From JAPOKJ01 sp043767985 (GTDB lineage Bacteria; Pseudomonadota; Gammaproteobacteria; Burkholderiales; Burkholderiaceae_E), in contig JAYVKZ010000324.1 in assembly GCA_043767985.1 (NCBI GenBank), positions 1 through 64,000 on the forward strand: DNA of 64,000 nt. Reading direction: 5' to 3'. The translations under genes were made by a program, and so were the position numbers. Shown one piece after another: positions 25,428 through 34,126 of the stretch (its first letter is position 1; each line of letters starts with the position of its first letter). Below the pieces are notes generated by a model. That model worked only from the letters and a program-made list of their open reading frames with translations, had not been told where the DNA came from and ran no database searches.

Positions 25428-25544
25428 GACGCCACTGCGAACGTAGTCTTGGGACGAAGGCGATAAGGAGCAGCATAATCGGTCATAATTCAGCTTGATA
25501 AGTAGCGGCGCATGTTGACGACCGCGATGATCGAGGAGAACTGA

Positions 25545-26534
25545 ATGTCCAACGTACATAATATATGGCTTGGTGTTTCGCGTCGCGCAGCATTTCTAGC
25601 CTTTGCTCTCTGTGCAGGCATAGGCAGCGCTATGGCGGCGGACTACCCTGTGCGACCTGTGAAATGGATCGTGCCCTATCCGCCCGCGGGCACCACCGAT
25701 GTGCTGGCACGCATCATCGCTCAGTGGCTGACCGAAAAGCTTGGCCAACCCTTTGTGGTTGAAAATCGCCCCGGTGCAGGTAACAACATTGGTACCGAAG
25801 CCGCATTGAAGGCGCCTGCTGACGGTTACACCATGCTACTGGTTAACCCAGCGCACGGCATTAATGCCACTCTTTACAAGAACCTGCCCTTCAACTTTAT
25901 CCGCGACGTAGCACCAGTAGCCGGCCTCGTGCGCACTCCCAATGTGATGGGCGTTACCAATAACCTGCCGGTGAAGACTGTCGCGGAATTTATCGCTTAC
26001 TGCAAGGCCAATCCCACCAAGGTCAACATGGCCTCGTCGGGCAGTGGCACCTCGACCCATCTGTCGGGTGAATTGTTCAAGGCCATGACCGGCTGCAACA
26101 TGCTCCACGTGCCCTATAAAGGCGCGGGGCCTGCACTCATCGATCTGATCGGCGGGCAGGTGCAGGTGTTCTTCGATAACTTGCCTTCCTCCGCGGTGCA
26201 TATCAAATCTGGCGCCATTCGTGCATTGGCCGTAACCTCGGCTGCGCGCGAGCCATCAATGCCTGCGCTACCCACGATCAGTGATACGGTGCCTGGCTAC
26301 GAGGCAACCGCATGGTTTGGGATTGGTATGCCCAAAGGTGCGCCACGCGAGGCCATCGATCGTATCAACGCGGAAATTAATCGCGCTCTGGCCGACCCTA
26401 AAATGAGAGCTCGCTTAGCGGAACTGGGCGGCCTCCCGATTGCAGGCTCACCTGAAGACTTTGGCAGAGTGATCGCCGCCGAAACTGAAAAATGGGCCAA
26501 GGTGGTGACTACTTCTGGTGCGACAGTAGATTGA
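25545..26534 (+). CDS. Bug-family (TTT) solute-binding protein, orphan
   Basis: 329-residue periplasmic binding protein. Signal peptide about 1-31 (RRAAFLAFALCAGIGSAMAA), then IVPYPPAGTTDVLARIIAQ, ENRPGAGNNIGTEAAL and LHVPYKGAGPALIDL. GGAG lies 8 bases before the ATG (GAGGAGAACTGAATG). Its stop overlaps the start of the serine hydrolase gene by one base, so the two products probably act on the same compound. No permease is adjacent. Confidence 0.91.
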   Translation: MSNVHNIWLGVSRRAAFLAFALCAGIGSAMAADYPVRPVKWIVPYPPAGTTDVLARIIAQWLTEKLGQPFVVENRPGAGNNIGTEAALKAPADGYTMLLVNPAHGINATLYKNLPFNFIRDVAPVAGLVRTPNVMGVTNNLPVKTVAEFIAYCKANPTKVNMASSGSGTSTHLSGELFKAMTGCNMLHVPYKGAGPALIDLIGGQVQVFFDNLPSSAVHIKSGAIRALAVTSAAREPSMPALPTISDTVPGYEATAWFGIGMPKGAPREAIDRINAEINRALADPKMRARLAELGGLPIAGSPEDFGRVIAAETEKWAKVVTTSGATVD

Positions 26535-27607
26535 TGAGCATCGACACCGGCAAACTACAGGCGGCAGTCGATTTTTCGGTGGCCCACGAAACCCCTTGGG
26601 ATCGCGACAATAGCGATCACTGGGGCATACACAATGCGGATCAGCCGCCCTGGAATCGCTTACTCGGTCCCGTGCATCCGCGTGGCCCAGTCTCGGGAGT
26701 TATTCGGGTGGGTGGTCGGCAGGTCATCGAGTGGGGTGAGCCGCGCCGCGCCGATCTCACCTTTTCCATCGCGAAGACTTACCTCGCTATGTTAGCCGGT
26801 ATCGCACTCCAAGAGGGTCTGCTTCCAAGTCTGGAGGCGCCGGTTCTTGCAAGTGTGCCCGGCATTGGTTTTGAGACGCCTCACAACCGCGCTATTACCT
26901 GGATGCAACTCTTACAGCAAACCAGTGAATGGGAGGGTTCATGCTTTGGCGTTCCAGACCTCGCGGATCGCTACCGACATCTTCAATATCAACCGTCGCG
27001 TCCTCCTGGTTTTGATGCGAGTATCAAAAAAGGTGATCCACGGCCTTTGCAAACACCGGGTAGCTTCTGGGAATACAACGACGTTCGCATCAATCAACTT
27101 TCATTAGCACTTTTGCATGTCTTTCGCCGTCCGTTGCCCGAGGTCTTTCGAGACAAGATCGCACGTCCCGCTGGCGCGAGCGATGATTGGCGCTGGGTGG
27201 GTTACGACAATAGTTGGGTAGAGATTGATGGCAAGAAAATACAATCAGTCCCCGGCGGTACGCACTGGGGTGGCGGCATGTCGATCAGTGCTAGCGATCA
27301 GGCTTTGATTGGGCAAATGCTCTTGAACGAAGGTCGAGTGGGCGATACCCAGGTGTTGAGCAAAGACTGGGTGGGTCGGATGCAAACGCCCTGTGCCATC
27401 GCACCCTGGTACGGTACGCTTGTATGGCTCAATCGTTTGCGAGGCGTTTTTCCTAGCGCATCTGCCGCGAGTTACTTCTGCATAGGCGCAGGGGCGAGCG
27501 TGGTTTGGATCGACCCCGAGCGCGACATGGTTGCCGTGGTGCGCTGGATTGATACGACGCAAATTGATGGCTTCTGTAAGCGTGTTGCTGATGCTATTGG
27601 TGCTTAG
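26534..27607 (+). CDS. Serine hydrolase of the beta-lactamase/esterase (class C-like) family
   Basis: 357-residue protein with the penicillin-binding-protein fold. The nucleophile motif SxxK is S78-I-A-K81 (LTFSIAKTY). The second motif is Tyr in WEYNDVRIN, and the third is HWG within GGTHWGGGM. Such enzymes are often esterases or amidases rather than antibiotic-degrading. No signal peptide is seen with the chosen ATG (TGATG overlap with the upstream Bug gene), so it should be cytoplasmic, against a role in antibiotic resistance. Likely releases an acid from an ester or amide taken up with the help of the Bug protein. Confidence 0.85.
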   Translation: MSIDTGKLQAAVDFSVAHETPWDRDNSDHWGIHNADQPPWNRLLGPVHPRGPVSGVIRVGGRQVIEWGEPRRADLTFSIAKTYLAMLAGIALQEGLLPSLEAPVLASVPGIGFETPHNRAITWMQLLQQTSEWEGSCFGVPDLADRYRHLQYQPSRPPGFDASIKKGDPRPLQTPGSFWEYNDVRINQLSLALLHVFRRPLPEVFRDKIARPAGASDDWRWVGYDNSWVEIDGKKIQSVPGGTHWGGGMSISASDQALIGQMLLNEGRVGDTQVLSKDWVGRMQTPCAIAPWYGTLVWLNRLRGVFPSASAASYFCIGAGASVVWIDPERDMVAVVRWIDTTQIDGFCKRVADAIGA

Positions 27608-27637
27608 GTTTTAGCTTTCGCCAAGCGACGGACAGGC

Positions 27638-28490
27638 TCACATTCCGGGCACCGGAACTTCTTTGCCGTTCAAAGTAGCGACCCCGCCCCTCATCGTTGC
27701 CTTGAGCAACAGGAGGTCGCCTTCCCGCACGACAAAACCCTGCTGGACCATCGGTTCAATCATTTGCCCCAGAGCGGCGTCATCTGGCGCTTTGTCAGTT
27801 CCCCCGGCGGACGCCATGATATTTCGTATCCAGGGCACGGGCAGCTTCAAACTCGCCGCCACTGCGAGCTTCTTGATCACTGCTTTCGGGTCGTCCTTGA
27901 GTCGCTTGGCTTCATCGGCAGTAACGCCCTGCACGCCCAGTGAATAACTCAACTCGCCCTCTTTCCCCAAATAGCTTGCGGCCATTTTGTCCACGCTGTA
28001 TTCTGGATTGAATGCCAGCAACTTAAGCGCACTCACTTTCAGCATATCCAGCAGCTGCTTAGCGACTTGCTGCTTTAGCGCTACCTTGGTCTGTGGGTCG
28101 GCAAAGTTGCTGCACAGCAGCGCCGCGCCATTCTGACTGAAAATTGCAGTCATCATGGCATCGAGGGTTGGAGCATGTAGCCGCTTCACACTTGAAGCGA
28201 TCTGTACCTTTTCCAGTTTGATCTTATCGAACTCAAACTGACCTTTCATCTCGCTGCTAGCACTCATCAGCTCACCCTCAAGTTTGGCGGTTGAGGTGGA
28301 CTGCAGGTTACTCACGAGCATTTTGAACTCTTTGTCTCCTTGTTTAGCAGTCATCTCAATCTTACTGACCTCGCCGGTACTACTCCCAAGGTTGGCCCAC
28401 CAGAACTTGCCGAGGCTACCCACACCCTTGACCTTCGCACCAGTAAGCTTTAGCGAGGCGCCTTGTGCGGCGAGCTTCTGCGCACCAGTG
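27638..28490 (-). pseudogene. DUF945 family protein, 5' end lost
   Basis: The minus-strand frame encodes the C-terminal part (about 285 residues) of a DUF945 (YdgA-like) exported protein: LKLTGAKVKGVGSLG, then ELSYSLGVQGVTADE and a C-terminal region ending ATLNGKEVPVPGM. The signal peptide and N-terminal third are missing. The open frame continues to 28630, but those extra residues are the antisense of a Bug-protein remnant, so no natural start exists. It has been cut at about 28485-28497 by a rearrangement that also cut the neighbouring gene. Confidence 0.6.
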
Positions 28491-28950
28491 CCTCCATCGC
28501 AATCACCCATGTGCCCTACAAAAGCCCTACAAAAGCCCTGCAACGGCGCTGCAAGATGTCCTGTCCGGGCAGGTCTTGATGATGTGCGAGAACCTATCCA
28601 ACGCTTTGGTCCATGTACGCGCTGGCACACTGCGCCCCATTGCGCTCACGGCCAAACAAAGACACGGTCAGGCCCCTGACATCGCGACCGCCGACGAATC
28701 CGGCTTACCAGGTTTTGAAGTCGGTGTTTGGTTCGGCTTTGTCGCTCCTGCCGCCACGCCAGCGGCGATCGTGAAACGCTTGAATGCCGAGATCGCGCAA
28801 GCCATAAGGGAGCCAAGCGTCGCCCAAAAGTTCGATAGCCTCGGCTTGAGCGTCTTGGCAGGTTCACCTGAGAATTTCGGTAAATTTATCACCAGCGAAT
28901 CAGTCAAGTGGCGCAAAGTGGTTGAGTCCTCCGGCGCGCAAGTGGACTAA
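28491..28950 (+). pseudogene. Bug-family solute-binding protein, 5' half lost and frameshifted
   Basis: Only the C-terminal 150 or so residues of a Bug protein remain (THVPYK at the left end, then ALQDVLSGQVLMMCENLSN, GFEVGVWFGFVAPAATPAAI, and ending VVESSGAQVD). The N-terminal signal peptide and first lobe are absent. Within what remains, the 11-base unit CCCTACAAAAG is present twice in tandem (28514-28524, 28525-28535); the second copy shifts the frame between HVPYK and SPATALQDV. The gene cannot give a working protein. The O-methyltransferase gene follows 10 bases after its stop and may use its old transcript. Confidence 0.75.
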
Positions 28951-28960
28951 GGGGAAAACC

Positions 28961-29980
28961 ATGTCTTCATCACCTACTGCCGACATGTTGCACCTCATCA
29001 ACGGCTACTCAGTGTCGCGGGCCATCTTCGTCGCGGCAAGCTTGGGACTGCCGGATCTGGTTCGGGACGGCAGTCGAAGCTGTGCGGAGTTGAGCGCGGC
29101 AACCAACACCGACGCCGCCGCCTTGTACCGCTTGATTCGGGTACTGGCCAGTGCTGGCGTGTTTGCCCTGTTGCCCAATGGCCAGGTAGGTATCACTGAG
29201 TTAAGCTCGACCTTACTCAGTGATGCTCCAGGCTCGTTACGGGGCTGGGCCGTTGATCAATTGGGTGGTGAACACTATCTCGCATGGGGCGAACTGATAC
29301 ATAGCGTTAAGACTGGAGAGGTGGCCTTTGAGCATGTCTTTGGAACGAGCGCCTGGGCGCATCGGGCGGACCATCCGGCCAGCGCCAAAGCCTTCGACGA
29401 AGGCATGGCAAGTTTCATCGGCGCTCACCACCAAGCGGTACTTCAAGCCTATCCCTTCTCTAGCTTCGCGAGCCTCTACGATATCGGCGGCGGCGACGGA
29501 CAATTCATGGAAGCAATGCTGTTGGCTAACCCCAACCTGCACGGTCTCGTTCTAGACCTTCCCTATGTGGCACCAAGAGCAAGTCAACGCTTACAAGCCG
29601 CTGGCTTATTGGATCGATGCGAGGTGGTTGCGGGCAACATTTTTGAGTCAATTCCTAAAGGTGGCTCGGCCTATCTTTTGTCCCGAATGATTCATGACTG
29701 GAATGACGTGCAGGCCACACAAATCCTTTTGGTGTGCCGTCAAGCCATCGGCGAACAAGGTGTTCTGTTACTGGTGGAAAGAATCATGCCCGATGAGATC
29801 ACACCGCTGCCTTCCACGCGCGCCCTAGCAGTTTCCGATTTGAACATGCTGGTGATGACCGGTGGTTGCGAGCGCACCAAAGCTCATTACCAAGCGCTGT
29901 TGCACGAAGCCTCGTTTGAGGTGCGTTCCATCACCGCCACCAGCACGGCCTTGAGCGTGATTGAAGCTCGTCCGATCTAG
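28961..29980 (+). CDS. SAM-dependent O-methyltransferase (PF00891 type)
   Basis: 339-residue methyltransferase with an N-terminal winged-helix dimerisation domain (about 8-90; ALYRLIRVLASAGVF) and a C-terminal Rossmann domain. The SAM motif is LYDIGGGDGQF (about residue 172) and the catalytic His lies in SRMIHDWNDVQ (about 248), as in the plant-like O-methyltransferases and bacterial relatives of carminomycin/puromycin pathways. The ATG at 28961 has GGGGA 5 bases upstream. It is isolated after a dead Bug gene and is convergent with a VapBC module; the hydroxylated substrate is unknown. Confidence 0.85.
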   Translation: MSSSPTADMLHLINGYSVSRAIFVAASLGLPDLVRDGSRSCAELSAATNTDAAALYRLIRVLASAGVFALLPNGQVGITELSSTLLSDAPGSLRGWAVDQLGGEHYLAWGELIHSVKTGEVAFEHVFGTSAWAHRADHPASAKAFDEGMASFIGAHHQAVLQAYPFSSFASLYDIGGGDGQFMEAMLLANPNLHGLVLDLPYVAPRASQRLQAAGLLDRCEVVAGNIFESIPKGGSAYLLSRMIHDWNDVQATQILLVCRQAIGEQGVLLLVERIMPDEITPLPSTRALAVSDLNMLVMTGGCERTKAHYQALLHEASFEVRSITATSTALSVIEARPI

Positions 29981-30006
29981 CGCTTCTTTGGCGTTACTTC
30001 TACGCC

Positions 30007-30426
30007 CTATTTATCCAGCACTTTGACCGGTGGTGAAAGCCCTAGTTTTTGCGCACGCCGAGCGAACCCGCGATCATCGAAGCTTGCCAATTCACTGCAG
30101 CGAGAGCTTGCGGACAAATGCAGCGCATCGGCGAAGTCCAGCCCTTTCGAATGCCATTCCAGGGCATCAACGATTCGCGACCACTCCTCGACGCTCACAT
30201 TGGGCAAGCCGAGCAAATTCTTGATGACACTCACAAAATCCGCGGCCTCAAAGCCGTAAAAGGCACGAAGTACCCATTCGAGCTCGAGTATCACACTCAG
30301 CGGTACGAAGAGTTGATTGGGGCTGGCGATGAGGCGGCGTGCGATGGGCCGCTGCTTCACCGCTTCGAGGTCTGAAGAATCATCGACATAGAACCGGGCA
30401 AGGATATTGGTGTCCAGCGCGATCAA
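30007..30426 (-). CDS. vapC: PIN-domain ribonuclease toxin (VapC)
   Basis: 139-residue PIN toxin. Acidic residues: Asp4 (ALDTNILARF), Glu about 47 (ILELEWVL), Asp about 100 (LDFADALHL) and Asp about 117 (ASFDDRGF), a full VapC set. The start overlaps the AbrB-type antitoxin stop by four bases. It is convergent with the O-methyltransferase gene. This antitoxin type (AbrB-fold VapB) differs from the other two PIN modules. Confidence 0.88.
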   Translation of the reverse strand: MIALDTNILARFYVDDSSDLEAVKQRPIARRLIASPNQLFVPLSVILELEWVLRAFYGFEAADFVSVIKNLLGLPNVSVEEWSRIVDALEWHSKGLDFADALHLSASSRCSELASFDDRGFARRAQKLGLSPPVKVLDK

Positions 30427-30686
30427 GATTTAGCTGCCCGCATGGCCGCAGCAACATCGAAATCCGCTAGCCTACGTTTAGCCGCGTGACTACTCAAGGG
30501 CTTGGCCTTCAGCATGCCATAACCGTCAGCAGCGCTAGTTTCCTCAAAGGCGCGTTTCACTTGCGCGTGAATCACCCGGCCTTCCAAGGTGAAATCAAGC
30601 TGGCACCCTGGCGATATACCGAGGCTGCGACGAATTTCAACCGGAATGACCACTTGGCCTTTGTCGGATACGGTCACTGTTGTCAT
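30423..30686 (-). CDS. vapB: AbrB/SpoVT-fold antitoxin (VapB)
   Basis: 87-residue antitoxin. N-terminal swapped-hairpin DNA-binding domain (VSDKGQVVIPVEIRRSLGI, then GCQLDFTLEGRVI). The C-terminal half (about 48-87, PLSSHAAKRRLADFDVAAA) should bind the PIN toxin. An AGAGGA ribosome site overlaps a 6-3-6 inverted repeat, so binding of the complex would block both transcription and translation start signals. Confidence 0.87.
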   Translation of the reverse strand: MTTVTVSDKGQVVIPVEIRRSLGISPGCQLDFTLEGRVIHAQVKRAFEETSAADGYGMLKAKPLSSHAAKRRLADFDVAAAMRAAKS

Positions 30687-30699
30687 ATCGGAAAGTTCC

Positions 30700-30714
30700 T
30701 CTTACATAGTAAGA
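30700..30714. promoter_or_regulatory. Inverted repeat operator candidate of vapBC
   Basis: TCTTAC and GTAAGA flank ATA (30700-30714), a perfect 6-3-6 palindrome 14 bases before the vapB start. The layout is the same as the site upstream of mazE in this window, although the sequences differ. Confidence 0.45.
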
Positions 30715-30744
30715 ATAGCTTATCACGAAGATCCGGTGTTTTCA

Positions 30745-30786
30745 ATGAGCCTAGCAACATGAGCCTAGCAACATGAGCCTAGCAAT
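30745..30786. repeat. 14-bp tandem repeat, three copies
   Basis: ATGAGCCTAGCAAC occurs at 30745-30758 and 30759-30772, and with one final change (T for C) at 30773-30786. The last copy overlaps the final codons and TAG stop of the minus-strand cupin gene, so the array may have grown by copying the gene end. It separates the divergent ends of vapBC and the cupin gene. Confidence 0.9.
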
Positions 30787-31519
30787 AGGCTGCCGCAAGC
30801 GGAGGAAACTGTAGCAACAACACTTCTGCGCCTTGAGCACCGGCGATCATGACATGCTCAGGCTCGTCCGAGGACAGAAAAAGACTTTCAGGAGCTAGCA
30901 AAATCTGTTCTTCGTGCGAGAGCGTCCCATTGACCACCACGCGGTACTGGCCTGCGCCTGTGGAAGGTGCAAGACCTGAGCTTCGCGCGCCAGGAGGTAA
31001 GCGATAGAGCGACACAGCCAACCCACCTGCCTCAAGTGGTAGGAGCTCTTCACAGCGCACATCGTCCAGCCTTCGCAAGGCATCGGCATCCAAGCGCTGA
31101 ATAGGTTCCGAACTAAAGTGGCACTTTGGGCCGCGAAGAAGTTGTTCGCGGGCCTCAGGCATAAAATTTGCACCCGGATCGTTGTGCGCACGCAGGGTCA
31201 AATACTGAATGCCTTGAGGCCCGCAGACGATCGGCCCATAACCCGTGTAAGCGCCGGCATAGTGGACCAGTAAGGGCTCAACCGCGTGTCGGCCGAGGGT
31301 GCCCGAGCCACCGATGATGACCTGAAATTGATTCTGTTGATGAAAGTGAGTCAGGATGGTTGTATTCGGGTCCTGCTCTATTAGAAAAGCATGCGGTGAA
31401 GGCTGGTCGGCCTCAGCCGGTGCCAGCATATATTCGCCTTTGTAGTAGCCCGTGCCATTGGGCAAAACCAAATGGCGGCGACGCGCTTGCTGCGCGGCTG
31501 TGGTGCCCAGCATCTTCAT
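30779..31519 (-). CDS. Cupin-fold protein
   Basis: 246-residue protein with at least one cupin barrel: THFHQQNQFQVIIGGSGTLG (about residue 57) gives the His-x-His part of a metal site. A second, degenerate barrel may cover about 160-246 (GQYRVVVNGTLSHEEQILLA). No signal peptide. The start overlaps the stop of the upstream Bug gene (ATGA), so the two are co-translated. Cupins are often dioxygenases, isomerases or decarboxylases; which applies here is not known. The last codons lie in a 14-bp tandem repeat. Confidence 0.65.
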   Translation of the reverse strand: MKMLGTTAAQQARRRHLVLPNGTGYYKGEYMLAPAEADQPSPHAFLIEQDPNTTILTHFHQQNQFQVIIGGSGTLGRHAVEPLLVHYAGAYTGYGPIVCGPQGIQYLTLRAHNDPGANFMPEAREQLLRGPKCHFSSEPIQRLDADALRRLDDVRCEELLPLEAGGLAVSLYRLPPGARSSGLAPSTGAGQYRVVVNGTLSHEEQILLAPESLFLSSDEPEHVMIAGAQGAEVLLLQFPPLAAAYC

Positions 31520-32538
31520 TCGACTTTCACTCCCGCATCCACCACGGCCTTACCCCACTTACGTAGCTCTGATTTGATGTGAGCACCAAACTCTTCGGGC
31601 GTACTGCTTAAGGGCTCGGCACCGAGCTTGAACAAGCGCTCGGTCACTTCAGGGGTGCGCACGATCTTGATCAGTTCCGTATTCATCCGGGTGACAATCG
31701 CCCGAGGCGTGCCCATTGGAAATAACATGCCCAACCAAGCACCCGTGTCATAGCCCGGCACACCTTGCTCGGCGACCGTAGGAGTATCGGGTATGAGACT
31801 CGACCTCTTTGCGCCAGCCACGGCTAGGAGCTTGACTCGACCAGATCGCACCATCGGTAAGGCATAAACAGCGGTATCAAACACTAAATCGACTTGGCCG
31901 GAGATGACATCGGTGAAAGCCTGCACGCTACCCTTGTAGGGCACATGCCGAATATCGGTGCCCGTGGCTGTCTTTAACATTTCCATCGACAAGTGCGAAG
32001 TAGACCCGTTGCCAGACGAGGCGAAGGTGAACTTGCCACTCTGGGCTTTGGCCATGGTGATCAGTTCTCGTACATTATTCGCTGGGAAATCCGGCCGAGC
32101 CACCAGCACAAAGGGAAGATTGGCAATCAAGGTAATGGGCGCAAAGTCCCGGATGGGTTCGTAAGGAAGATCTTTGTAGAGATTGGGATTGGTCGCTAGA
32201 GGCGCGGTTGCGGAGAGCAGCAAGGTATAACCATCGGCAGGTGACTTAGCAGCGGCAGCAGCGCCGATGCTGCCCCCTTGGCCAGGCTTGTTGTCCACAA
32301 TCACACTCTGCCCAAAAACGGCGCTGAGTTTTTCAGCCAAGAGGCGGGCGATCACGTCCGTGGCTTGCCCGGGCGGGAAGCCGACGATGATTTTTAAGGG
32401 CCGGTTGGGATAGTCGGTTTGAGCTTGTGACGCAGCTTGGGCAAGGACCGGCGCAGGCGCGAGACTCAGCAAAAAGCATCCCGCGAGCAGGGTCACATTA
32501 ATCAAAAAGTTTCTAAGTTTAGGATTCAAAATTTTCAC
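31516..32538 (-). CDS. Bug-family (TTT) solute-binding protein, orphan
   Basis: 340-residue periplasmic binding protein. Signal peptide about 1-34 (LINVTLLAGCFLLSLAPAPVLAQ). Mature motifs: IIVGFPPGQATDVIARLLAEK, VDNKPGQGGSIGAAAAAK, IRHVPYKGSVQAFTDV. The start is a GTG at 32538, since the frame has no upstream ATG in place and the signal peptide begins there. Coupled to the cupin gene. Pro-Gly-Gln replaces the usual Pro-Gly-Gly/Ser in the ligand loop, which may alter specificity. Confidence 0.9.
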   Translation of the reverse strand: MKILNPKLRNFLINVTLLAGCFLLSLAPAPVLAQAASQAQTDYPNRPLKIIVGFPPGQATDVIARLLAEKLSAVFGQSVIVDNKPGQGGSIGAAAAAKSPADGYTLLLSATAPLATNPNLYKDLPYEPIRDFAPITLIANLPFVLVARPDFPANNVRELITMAKAQSGKFTFASSGNGSTSHLSMEMLKTATGTDIRHVPYKGSVQAFTDVISGQVDLVFDTAVYALPMVRSGRVKLLAVAGAKRSSLIPDTPTVAEQGVPGYDTGAWLGMLFPMGTPRAIVTRMNTELIKIVRTPEVTERLFKLGAEPLSSTPEEFGAHIKSELRKWGKAVVDAGVKVE

Positions 32539-32576
32539 CGTTCTCTAATCTCCTCAGGGATTATCCACTCGCGCGA

Positions 32577-33050
32577 CTAAATCAGCCCAAATTCTTTCGC
32601 TAAACTAGAATGCGAATTGGGCTCTCCAGTGGGTTTGAAGATGCCATTGAGTCGGGCAATGATTCGGTCTTCCACTTGCAGGAGACCTTGGGCGAAGACC
32701 ATATTTTTCGAGGCGCGTAGCACCTCGCAGCGGCCTTCGATCCACTCGCCCACACGAGCCGGGCCTAGAAAATCCGTGGTCAGAGTAATGGTCACCAAAT
32801 ACTGATGGATCTTACCTTGAAGATTGCTGCCAAAGAGCAAGGTCATGTCGGACAAGGTTGACAGCATGCCACCATGGCAGGTCAGGCCAGGATTGCAATG
32901 GCGCTCCTCGACCCGAAAGCCTAAGGTAAAGCGATCATCGGCCCAGCGCCCATAAAGTGGACCGTTGGTTTCGATGAAGGGATTGTGCTTGAACGACAGC
33001 GGACGGAAATCTGTGGGAATATGCATGCTGTGAATTTTAAGTGAAATCAT
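32577..33050 (-). CDS. Hotdog-fold thioesterase, PaaI-like
   Basis: 157-residue acyl-CoA thioesterase family protein. The motif CHGGMLSTLSDMTLLF (about residue 58) carries the His-Gly-Gly and Asp of PaaI-type enzymes. The strand LVTITLTTDFLGPARVGEW is the usual central beta segment. An internal ATG (MHIPTDF, codon 9) could be the true start. It ends 38 bases before the Bug gene start region and is likely in the same minus-strand operon. Confidence 0.83.
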   Translation of the reverse strand: MISLKIHSMHIPTDFRPLSFKHNPFIETNGPLYGRWADDRFTLGFRVEERHCNPGLTCHGGMLSTLSDMTLLFGSNLQGKIHQYLVTITLTTDFLGPARVGEWIEGRCEVLRASKNMVFAQGLLQVEDRIIARLNGIFKPTGEPNSHSSLAKEFGLI

Positions 33051-33138
33051 TTAGTGCCTTGGTTCGACATGCTTCGTTCGGAACTCTTCTTTTCGGCCTA
33101 CCTTCTTTACTCTTTATAGTTACCGAGGCTTGACCCGT

Positions 33139-34113
33139 ATGCTCTTCAAGCAATTGCTTTCTATCTCGTTCTTTTTGATTAGCCTGACCTTTCCCGCATT
33201 TGTCGTGGGCCAAGCGGCGTGGCCTAGCAAACCCATCACACTGGTGGTGACCTACCCACCAGGCGGCGGCGCCGACGCCATGGCTCGCCTGATCGCGCCC
33301 AAGCTTGGCGAAGCGCTAGGGCAGGCCGTCGTGGTTGAAAACCGGGGCGGAGCGAGCGGGCAAATTGGTGCAGGCTTGGTCGCCAAGGCGGCACCCGATG
33401 GCTACACCCTGATGTTGGATGCATCGTCCTTTGCGGTGAACCCCGCGCTCTACCCAAAACTGGCCTATGACAGCGACAAAGCCTTCAAACCCATTGGCGT
33501 GATTGCCCTGTTTCCCAATGTCGTCTTGGTCAACGCACAATTTGCACCGCGCACCTTGGCGGAGCTCGTGACCTTGGCACAGGCCAAGAAGGACTCAGTC
33601 GCATATGCCTCTTCAGGTAATGGATCGGCCCAGCATGTGGCGGGCGCTTTGTTTGAGTCGGCCGCGAAAGTAGAGATGCTGCATATCCCGTACAAAGGTG
33701 GAGGCCCAGCGCTGAACGACTTACTGGCCGGCCATGTACCGGTTTTCTTTGGTAACTTAGCCTCAACCTTGCAGCATGTGCAATCGGGTAAATTGCGTGC
33801 CCTGGCGCTCACCAGTAACAAGCGCTCGGCAATTTTGCCGGAGGTCCCTAGCGTGACAGAGCTTGGGCTAAAAGATGCGGAAGTGTATGAGTGGAACGCA
33901 GTGTTTGCCCCCGCAGGCACACCCGAGGCCATCATCAACAAACTAGCCGCGGCCTTACAAGCCACACTGGATCAGCCCGAGGTGAAGGCACGCATTGCGC
34001 AGCTTGGCGGGGACATTCAAAAAGGAGGGCCTGAAGTAGCACAGAGTTTCATCCGGCAACAGTTCTCGCTTTGGGCCAAGGTGGTCAAAGCGCGCAATAT
34101 TGTTTTAGAATAG
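33139..34113 (+). CDS. Bug-family (TTT) solute-binding protein, orphan
   Basis: 324-residue periplasmic binding protein. Signal peptide about 1-23 (LLSISFFLISLTFPAFVVGQ). Mature motifs: LVVTYPPGGGADAMARLIAPK, ENRGGASGQIGAGLVAK, LHIPYKGGGPALNDL. The ATG at 33139 is preferred over a TTG at 33130 because GAGG is 10 bases from the former and 1 from the latter. It is followed 13 bases later by a CitE-like gene, so the bound compound may be a dicarboxylate or hydroxy acid. Confidence 0.9.
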   Translation: MLFKQLLSISFFLISLTFPAFVVGQAAWPSKPITLVVTYPPGGGADAMARLIAPKLGEALGQAVVVENRGGASGQIGAGLVAKAAPDGYTLMLDASSFAVNPALYPKLAYDSDKAFKPIGVIALFPNVVLVNAQFAPRTLAELVTLAQAKKDSVAYASSGNGSAQHVAGALFESAAKVEMLHIPYKGGGPALNDLLAGHVPVFFGNLASTLQHVQSGKLRALALTSNKRSAILPEVPSVTELGLKDAEVYEWNAVFAPAGTPEAIINKLAAALQATLDQPEVKARIAQLGGDIQKGGPEVAQSFIRQQFSLWAKVVKARNIVLE

Positions 34114-34126
34114 GAGAAGGGTCGTC

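Larger units (their letters stand above)
25187..25544. other. Intergenic stretch holding a compact mini-gene
   Basis: This 358-base gap after the second PIN toxin contains no normal-size gene. Its central part holds an ordered set of signals: a perfect leader hairpin, a Shine-Dalgarno, a 12-codon ORF and a strong terminator, each listed separately. The first 90 bases and the last 110 bases show nothing recognisable apart from the ribosome site of the next gene. Confidence 0.7.

Noticed and set aside
26492..26533. Upstream in-frame start extending the serine hydrolase by 14 residues
   Set aside because: It lies inside the Bug gene and lacks a ribosome site; the TGATG overlap at 26534 is the natural start.
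26534..27607. Beta-lactamase conferring antibiotic resistance
   Set aside because: No signal peptide with the likely start, and the operon link to a solute-binding protein suggests a catabolic esterase or amidase.
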